Assembly (NCBI RefSeq): GCF_947496775.1
Contig: NZ_CANMDU010000001.1
Span: 682,001 to 746,000, forward strand
DNA from: an uncultured Maribacter sp.
GTDB taxonomy: Bacteria > Bacteroidota > Bacteroidia > Flavobacteriales > Flavobacteriaceae
Direction: 5' to 3'
Length of the DNA: 64,000 nt
In this document: piece by piece, positions 58,266 through 64,000 of the stretch
Layout of the letters: each line of letters begins with the position of its first letter
Numbering within the stretch: the first letter of the stretch is position 1
Program-made: the position numbers and the translations under genes
The notes under the pieces: model-generated
Told to the model about the DNA's origin: nothing
The model's input: the letters and a program-made list of their open reading frames with translations, nothing else
The model's database searches: none

Positions 58266-59717
58266 ATGCAAATACTAAAAAAAATACTCCTTGGACTTAG
58301 TCTAGTATTCGCTTTTAGTTGCTCTGAAACTAAAAAAGAGGGTGAACCAAAAGAACGCCCAAATATTGTTTGGATAATGTTAGAAGACTGGAGTCCTGAT
58401 TTAGGTTGTTATGGTACTAAAGGAATAGAAACTCCTGTAACCGACAAACTAGCTTCTGAAGGTATAAAATATACCAATGCATTTTGTACCGCGCCAGTAT
58501 GCTCAGCTTCAAGATCTGCGATGATGACAGGGTTTCATCAAGATTATATTGGTTCTGAAGAACATCGCTTAAAACAGGAAGAAAAAGAACCTTTACCATA
58601 TGGTATAAAACCTATGCCTTTATTATTAAAAGAAGCTGGGTATTACACTGCATTAATGGCTTCTAACAAAACCGATTGCAACTTTGAAGCAGATATAGGT
58701 TTTATGGGCAACGACTGGAAAAACAGAAAAAAAAACCAACCTTTCTTTGCTCAAATTACATTACAAGGAACACATAGAAAATGGGAAAGAGATTCCATTA
58801 ACCCAATAGACCCGAGAAATATAGAATTACCTCCTTACTATGTAGATACTCCTTTTGCTAGACGCGATTGGGCTAATGGCCTAGAGCAAATGCAAATTTG
58901 CGATAGAGAAATTGGTGTTCTTTTAGACCGCTTAGATAAAGAAAAACTAACTGATAATACCCTTGTATTTTTAATAGGTGATAACGGAAGGTGTCATATA
59001 AGAGGGAAACAATTTTTGTATGACCCGGGATTACAAGTCCCATTGATTATAAAATGGCCTGGCAAAATAAAACCAAACCAGATAAACGAAAACTTAGTAC
59101 AGACTATAGATATTACGGCAACTATATTAGAAGTTGCTGGGGTTACACCACCACAAGAATTACACGGAAAAAATTTATTTAAAGAAGAAGCTAATAACAG
59201 AGAATACATTTTTGCTGCTCGTAGTCGTATGGGTTCTACACATGATGCCATGCGAACAATTAGATCTAAAAAGTATAAGCTAATTCATAACCTAATGCCA
59301 GAAAGGGCGTGGCTACAATACAGTGGTTATAAAGAAGATATGTATCCTATGCTTGCTGAAATGAATATACTTAATATGGAAGGAAAACTAAATGATATAC
59401 AAGCCAAATTCTTTGCTCCAACAAAACCAGAATTTGAATTGTTTGATATAATAAATGATCCATACGAGATAAACAATTTAGCAAATGATAAAAAATATGC
59501 TCCTATAAAAGAAAAAATGCTCGCCTCTTTAAATGAATGGAGAATAGAAATAAAAGATAAAGGAGTTACCCCAGAATTTAAAGCAGGGGGAGCTTCTTCT
59601 AAATACCCAACACGCACTTTAGAAGAATGGCAAAAAAGATATGAATTATGGAAATCTTGGGTTTTTAGGTCCCCTACAGAAAAGATGAATCATCCATTTG
59701 TAAAAAAACATTACTAA
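58266..59717 (+). CDS. S1 family sulfatase, N-sulfoglucosamine-sulfohydrolase-like, lipoprotein
   Basis: The 483-residue lipoprotein (SLVFAFSCSETKK) has WIMLEDWSPDLGCYGTKGIE at the metal site (Glu-Asp rather than Asp-Asp), the formylglycine motif CSASRSAMMTGF with Cys79, and FLIGDNGRCHIRGKQFLYDPG. It belongs to the same broad group as the sulfatase at 40414 but lacks the helical C-terminal domain and has the normal C-x-A-x-R motif. It ends HPFVKKHY, a typical group ending. The GH9-like gene follows after 6 bp, so the two proteins are made together. Confidence 0.92.
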   Translation: MQILKKILLGLSLVFAFSCSETKKEGEPKERPNIVWIMLEDWSPDLGCYGTKGIETPVTDKLASEGIKYTNAFCTAPVCSASRSAMMTGFHQDYIGSEEHRLKQEEKEPLPYGIKPMPLLLKEAGYYTALMASNKTDCNFEADIGFMGNDWKNRKKNQPFFAQITLQGTHRKWERDSINPIDPRNIELPPYYVDTPFARRDWANGLEQMQICDREIGVLLDRLDKEKLTDNTLVFLIGDNGRCHIRGKQFLYDPGLQVPLIIKWPGKIKPNQINENLVQTIDITATILEVAGVTPPQELHGKNLFKEEANNREYIFAARSRMGSTHDAMRTIRSKKYKLIHNLMPERAWLQYSGYKEDMYPMLAEMNILNMEGKLNDIQAKFFAPTKPEFELFDIINDPYEINNLANDKKYAPIKEKMLASLNEWRIEIKDKGVTPEFKAGGASSKYPTRTLEEWQKRYELWKSWVFRSPTEKMNHPFVKKHY

Positions 59718-59723
59718 AGAATT

Positions 59724-62045
59724 ATGTTCAAAAAAAGCAGAAAAAAAACGGCAATTAATTTCCTTAATAGCATTATAGGAATATTTTTACTTGGATGCAT
59801 TTCTCCTGTCCTTTCGCAAAACAACCTTGCTACAACAGGCACTACACACTCTAATAATATTGAAAACAAGTTAGACTCAAAATATGTAAATGATGGTAAC
59901 TTAGAAACTTCTTGGATTAGCAATTCTGGGGATAAAGAAAAATGGGTTAGTATAGAACTACCAGGAAATACCGAGGTGACAGAAATTAAAATTCAACTAG
60001 ATTATACTTCCTCTAAAGCCCCTATTTCTTATGCACTACAAACTTATATGAATGGACGTTGGAGAGAATTTGTTAAACGTAAGTTTAATGATAATGAATT
60101 GGTTAGTGTTAAGCTAAAAAAACCAATGCTTACAGACCATATACGTTTCACTGTAAATTCTTCGGATAAAATTATGGTTAAAGAGTTTGAAATTTATGGC
60201 ATTGTCTACAAAGCAGATTTAACCGAGCTCAAAGAAATATTAATAAACCAAAGTGGATATAATTTACAGCAACCCAAGCGGTTTACTGCTCCTAAACTAG
60301 AAGACAATACCTCTTTTGTTATAAAAAATAGAACAACAAAAGAAGTAGTGTATAAAGGAACAATTAAAAACCATATTGGTGATTTCACCTCCTTTAACCC
60401 TAGCTCTAAAGATGAATATGTTATCATTTCTAATGAATTTGAATCGTACCCTTTTAGAATTGGGCCCTATTGGTTAGAGCGTGTATCTTACCAAAATGCC
60501 ACTGATTTTATGACTGGTGCAAGACATTATGTTGGTACTACTAAAAAAATTAGCAAACTATCTTGGGCTTGGAGAGATGGCGATTTTTTTAATTGGGCAT
60601 TGCAAGGTTTAATTGCACAATATTTATCAAACCCAGAGGCATATAAAAGTTTAGAAAAGAGAATTAAATATGTAGATAATTCTTCTTACCCAAAGGAATA
60701 CAAAGGATTTTGGGGAGCCTTAAAACCGTATAAAAAAGATGCTCCAGACATTGTAAAACTAATCCACTGGGATGTAGATGTAAAAATATCTCAAGCATTA
60801 GAACACGAACATCAAAAAGCAGAATTAGCACATTTCTTGTACGCTTATCCATATTTAAAAGAATGGCTACCTCAACAGAATTTTGATATAGTTTACAACT
60901 ATCTTATTAATGTTTGGGACAAAGAAGAAGTTAGAGCAACCTCAACAACCAAATATGATAAAAGTGAAGGACACAACCTGTTAAGCCTAAAAACTAAAAT
61001 GGGAACCAATAAAGGAGAATTACCTCCTGGTCATTCTATTATTCCTAATTTAATGATGTATGAGGTTGTAAAAAGAAAATCTCCAAAAGACGCTCAAAAA
61101 TATTTTGATGCAGCCTTTACACAAATGCAATGGATGATTACCAATTTAGACTGGAAAGATCCAATTACCACAAAAGGGCAGCGCATGTCGGAACATATTA
61201 CTATGCGTGCTTTTGCATATTTCTACAACCAATACCCAAATAAAGCTCCAAAAGGACTTCAAGAAAAAGTAACACAGTGGGCAAAAGTAATGCTTAGCCG
61301 CTCTAATAATATGTGGGACTTTAGAAAATATACCGATAACAAAGAGTGGGCACCTATTGGTTGGAACGAAACAGGAAATGTTTTAGGGTTTCCTGCTGCT
61401 GCTTTAGCCGCTAAAAGTGTTATTCTAGACTCTATTCTAAAAAAAGAACTAAATAAAATTGCATGGTCTCATATAGATAACTCTTTTGGTAGAAACCCTA
61501 CAGGAAGGCACTTTTCTTATGATGGACCAAGAGAGATTGAAGGTGTAGATTTAGGATGGTACAATGGTCATGAAGGAGGAATAGGTCTCCTTGCTCCTGT
61601 TCCTTTTGTTTTTGACGGCTCTCCAAAGGCAGAACACTACCCTAACCATCCGGAACTTGGAAATATTGGTTGGACAGAAGGCTGGGTACAATTTAACACT
61701 GCCTTTAATACTAGTTTAGCCTATTTAGCAAATGATAATACTACTATAGAATTTATCAAAACGGCATCAAACAAAATAAAATTACAGCTTCAAGCGCCAA
61801 TCAATTTTAACGAAGAAAAACAGGATAGTGTTCGCTTAAAATTACAAACATCCAAAGGGCAAACATTTTATATAAAATGTACGGAAGAAGGTCCTTTTTC
61901 CAAATATTTAACTGCGGATATTACTTTAAAAGGTAATAAGTTAATTTTTAAAAATCAGACTATAAAGTTAAAAAAAAGAGAAACTATTACGGCTAGTTAT
62001 GGGCTGGGATACTTTAAAAAGGAAGCAAAATTTAGTAGAGAATAG
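59724..62045 (+). CDS. Discoidin plus GH9-type N-terminal Ig domain plus alpha/alpha-barrel-like protein, putative novel glycoside hydrolase
   Basis: The 773-residue exported protein (signal IGIFLLGCISPVLSQ, readable as either lipoprotein or cleaved) has a discoidin/F5-8C domain (about 35-165, YVNDGNLETSWISNSGDKEK), then a segment resembling the CelD_N Ig-like domain of GH9 enzymes (about 170-255, ILINQSGYNLQQPKRFTAP), then a largely helical domain of about 440 residues with many Trp and Tyr (SWAWRDGDFFNWALQGL, GWNETGNVLGFPAAALAAKS, DLGWYNGHEGGIG). RDGDFF recalls the DAGD motif that carries the GH9 catalytic Asp, but a clean GH9 signature is missing. I cannot place it in a known family. It sits between a sulfatase and a GH16 gene. 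Confidence 0.6.
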   Translation: MFKKSRKKTAINFLNSIIGIFLLGCISPVLSQNNLATTGTTHSNNIENKLDSKYVNDGNLETSWISNSGDKEKWVSIELPGNTEVTEIKIQLDYTSSKAPISYALQTYMNGRWREFVKRKFNDNELVSVKLKKPMLTDHIRFTVNSSDKIMVKEFEIYGIVYKADLTELKEILINQSGYNLQQPKRFTAPKLEDNTSFVIKNRTTKEVVYKGTIKNHIGDFTSFNPSSKDEYVIISNEFESYPFRIGPYWLERVSYQNATDFMTGARHYVGTTKKISKLSWAWRDGDFFNWALQGLIAQYLSNPEAYKSLEKRIKYVDNSSYPKEYKGFWGALKPYKKDAPDIVKLIHWDVDVKISQALEHEHQKAELAHFLYAYPYLKEWLPQQNFDIVYNYLINVWDKEEVRATSTTKYDKSEGHNLLSLKTKMGTNKGELPPGHSIIPNLMMYEVVKRKSPKDAQKYFDAAFTQMQWMITNLDWKDPITTKGQRMSEHITMRAFAYFYNQYPNKAPKGLQEKVTQWAKVMLSRSNNMWDFRKYTDNKEWAPIGWNETGNVLGFPAAALAAKSVILDSILKKELNKIAWSHIDNSFGRNPTGRHFSYDGPREIEGVDLGWYNGHEGGIGLLAPVPFVFDGSPKAEHYPNHPELGNIGWTEGWVQFNTAFNTSLAYLANDNTTIEFIKTASNKIKLQLQAPINFNEEKQDSVRLKLQTSKGQTFYIKCTEEGPFSKYLTADITLKGNKLIFKNQTIKLKKRETITASYGLGYFKKEAKFSRE

Positions 62046-62047
62046 TT

Positions 62048-62173
62048 ATGAATACTAAACAGTTTTACACCGAAAAAACACTTTGCATAAACTTAATTTT
62101 TGTGCTTTTTATTGCAGTGAACTATACCTCTAAAAAACTAAAACAAACCAAAATGAAAGTGCTATTTCTTTAA
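62048..62173 (+). pseudogene. 41-residue leader-like ORF before GH16
   Basis: MNTKQFYTEKTLCINLIFVLFIAVNY followed by 15 basic or polar residues and a stop: one hydrophobic helix, as in a signal peptide, with no mature protein. It starts 2 bp after the preceding stop. The 85 bp from here to GH16 show no other feature. It matches the pattern of the remnants at 37006 and 58139; coding status uncertain. Confidence 0.3.
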
Positions 62174-62258
62174 ATAATGAAAACGATATCTATTTCAATA
62201 TAAAGAGGGTTTTTAATACTAAAAAAAGTAATCGTTCTTAAATTATAAGAGTTAACCA

Positions 62259-63554
62259 ATGAATAAAATAAATATACATCTTGTTATCATGTTGTTTTCA
62301 GTGTTATCGTCATTGTATGCGCAGAATTCAGAAAAGAATCAGAAATCTATTTTAGAGAATTATGAGCAAGTAGATTTGAGTAATTGGAAACTAATATGGC
62401 AAGACGAATTTGATTATTCGGATAAAGAATTAGATAAAAAATGGATTTCGCAAAATGGCCCAACAGAACACGTTTTGGTAGCCTGCAGTCGTTGGAGAGA
62501 AAATGCTGTTGTACAAAATGGTATTCTGGAACTTGGTATAAAAAAAGAAACAAGAGGAGGACAGGATTGGACGGCAGGTAATGTTTGGACAAAGAAAACA
62601 TTTGGTTATGGATATTTTGAGGCTAGGTATAAGTATGCAGTTGCACCCGCAACTAATAACTCCTTTTGGTTATGGCCCAAATTTAAACTAGCTAAAGGAG
62701 AAAAGGCTTGTGAAGTCGATATTAATGAAGGGCACTTTCCAAGTATCATAAATACAAATGTACATAACTGGACAGATTTTGATACAGCTCCTAGTGGAAG
62801 AAAAACACATTCGAGTAATCAGCTACATCATACACTCACCGCAGAGCCATTACATGAAATAGAGTTGAAAGAAGTAGTAAAAACCAAAAAAATTAGACTC
62901 ATTTCATCAACACCCAAATCAATTCAAATAAGCGAATTACGCATTTTTGGAACATCAATTAAGAACTTTCCAAATAGCAATAAGCCATTACCAGAACATA
63001 TCAAAAATTTAGTGGCTAGTAATGATGTTACCATTACAACAAACGGAAATAATTCCAATGCTTTAAAATCAGAACCAGGTTTTGTAGCAGATAATCGTTT
63101 AGATACCAGATGGGTATCGAGAAACTCTGGAGATAAGTGGATAGAATTTGAATGGGATGCAGATAAAGAAATAAAAAGCATTCAGTTTATAAATGGTTGG
63201 CTGCAAAATGATGGCATGTCAAGAAACCTTATAACAGATTATAAAATACAAGTGTTCGAAAATAACATTTGGAAAACAATTCATGAGTACAATTTATCTG
63301 AAACATCAAACTTCGGAGAAGAATATCATACCTATGGCTTAGAGTGGGATGAAGATTATTTTAAATTCTATTTTGATGGTAAGCTATATTATACAATGCG
63401 CAATGCGGTTTGTTTTAGCGAAACTAATATCTTGTTTAGTCTAGCAATTTTAAAAAACAATTATTCTGGCCCTATTACAGATGATTTAGATGGAAAAAGT
63501 ATGAAAATAGACTACGTTAGATATTATAATCGAAAAAGTGGAACAACAAACTAA
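62259..63554 (+). CDS. Glycoside hydrolase family 16 with inserted discoidin (F5/8C) domain, secreted
   Basis: The 431-residue protein has a signal peptide (LFSVLSSLYAQ). The first part of a GH16 beta-jelly roll (about 35-185: WKLIWQDEFDYSDKELDKKW, FGYGYFEARYKYA, NNSFWLWP) contains the catalytic motif E152-V-D154-I-N-E157, nucleophile, assisting Asp and acid/base. Residues about 190-350 are a discoidin-like sheet (KKIRLISSTPKSIQISELRIFG, FVADNRLDTRWVSRNSGDKW). The GH16 fold then resumes with YHTYGLEWDEDYFKFYFDGK and ends MKIDYVRYYN. It is an endo-acting beta-glycanase, probably of the marine galactanase group (agarase, porphyranase, carrageenase), which the sequence does not resolve. The next gene follows after 6 bp. 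Confidence 0.9.
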   Translation: MNKINIHLVIMLFSVLSSLYAQNSEKNQKSILENYEQVDLSNWKLIWQDEFDYSDKELDKKWISQNGPTEHVLVACSRWRENAVVQNGILELGIKKETRGGQDWTAGNVWTKKTFGYGYFEARYKYAVAPATNNSFWLWPKFKLAKGEKACEVDINEGHFPSIINTNVHNWTDFDTAPSGRKTHSSNQLHHTLTAEPLHEIELKEVVKTKKIRLISSTPKSIQISELRIFGTSIKNFPNSNKPLPEHIKNLVASNDVTITTNGNNSNALKSEPGFVADNRLDTRWVSRNSGDKWIEFEWDADKEIKSIQFINGWLQNDGMSRNLITDYKIQVFENNIWKTIHEYNLSETSNFGEEYHTYGLEWDEDYFKFYFDGKLYYTMRNAVCFSETNILFSLAILKNNYSGPITDDLDGKSMKIDYVRYYNRKSGTTN

Positions 63555-63560
63555 ATACGA

Positions 63561-64000
63561 ATGAAAATTATGCGTAAACTTTCGTTATCACTTCTTTTAG
63601 TAACTGTATTAATAGCTTGTTCTGATAAAAAGAACAAAAAAGAAGTGTTGAATACTATAAAAGAAGAAGTTATAGACTATCAGATTGAATTGGGTAAAGT
63701 AGCTCCTGAATCCGTTTTTGCAAATGATTCTTTAAGTATTTGGGGCGGTTCTCTAGTTAAAGGGGAAGATGATAAGTACCATATGTTTTATTCCGTTTGG
63801 CCCAAAAAACTGGGTTGGGAATGGGTTAATTATTCCATTATTTCACACGCTGTTTCAGATTCGCCATTTGGACCTTTTGAACATAAAAAAGATGTTTTAC
63901 CAGACCGAGGTCCAGAATTTTGGGATGGTTCTACAACGCATAACCCAACAGTACACAAATTTAGCGATAAATATTACCTGTATTATATGGGAAATTTTGG
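63561..64000 (+). CDS. GH43/GH117-like beta-propeller glycosidase, lipoprotein, partial
   Basis: Open from the ATG at 63561 to the window end, 146 codons. The leader MRKLSLSLLLVTVLIACSDKKN (from the second Met at 63570) is a lipoprotein signal. The mature part reads as the start of a five-bladed beta-propeller: SLSIWGGSLVKGEDDKYHMFYSVWP, SIISHAVSDSPFGPFEH, and WDGSTTHNPTVHKFSDKYYLYYMG. The pattern is that of GH43/GH117-related exo-enzymes; GH117 releases 3,6-anhydro-L-galactose from agar oligosaccharides. The diagnostic acid/base lies downstream. Placement beside GH16 supports a red-algal galactan substrate. Confidence 0.7.
   Translation, partial: MKIMRKLSLSLLLVTVLIACSDKKNKKEVLNTIKEEVIDYQIELGKVAPESVFANDSLSIWGGSLVKGEDDKYHMFYSVWPKKLGWEWVNYSIISHAVSDSPFGPFEHKKDVLPDRGPEFWDGSTTHNPTVHKFSDKYYLYYMGNF

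Overview
The window looks like chromosomal DNA from a marine member of the Flavobacteriaceae (Bacteroidota). The evidence is the AT-rich sequence, a SusC/SusD pair, a hybrid two-component sensor, promoters of the TAnnTTTG type, seven S1-type sulfatases and many secreted glycan-active lipoproteins. Almost the whole window is one large polysaccharide utilization region for a sulfated algal glycan. It holds 35 substantial protein genes, two of them cut by the window edges, and three short decayed or leader-like ORFs. I saw no tRNA, rRNA, CRISPR array or insertion sequence.

Layout: (1) 1-5982: sugar-acid catabolism (KDG kinase, a Zn alcohol dehydrogenase, KduI, a DUF4861 lipoprotein) with an AraC and a LacI regulator; the LacI gene and kduI diverge from a region with a perfect 16-bp palindrome. 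(2) 6312-15060: a hybrid two-component sensor, two sulfatases and a DUF6786-like lipoprotein. (3) 15057-16813: two tandem paralogous AraC regulators. (4) 16963-24321: a tight four-gene set of exported proteins: a PSCyt1/PSCyt2/PSD1 protein with two CxxCH haem motifs, a Tat-exported DUF1501 protein, a Tat-exported beta-propeller protein, and a membrane DUF2231/cytochrome/LRR protein. (5) 24483-29433: a sulfatase and a GH2 beta-galactosidase-like enzyme. (6) 29589-36865: a 6-deoxy- or L-sugar set (GH29, SDR, FucP-type permease, RhaM-type mutarotase, AraC regulator) next to an alcohol dehydrogenase and an esterase. (7) 37305-42267: three sulfatases. (8) 42272-53835: a LacI regulator, its probable palindromic operators, SusC/SusD, a large FG-GAP/ASPIC lipoprotein and a sodium/solute symporter. 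(9) 53876-64000: an FAD oxidoreductase, GH97, a sulfatase, a discoidin plus GH9-like protein, a GH16 interrupted by a discoidin domain, and the start of a GH43/GH117-like lipoprotein.

How it may work together (inference): GH16 cuts the polymer outside the cell, SusC/SusD import oligosaccharides, and sulfatases with GH2, GH29 and GH97 trim them in the periplasm. The symporter and FucP-type permease take up monosaccharides, and the dehydrogenases, KduI and KDG kinase carry the products towards central metabolism. GH16 + GH2 + GH29 + GH97 + GH117-like enzymes with KDG kinase fit a red-algal galactan at least as well as a fucoidan. No polysaccharide lyase is visible, so KduI cannot by itself show that the substrate contains uronic acid. 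The substrate remains unproven.
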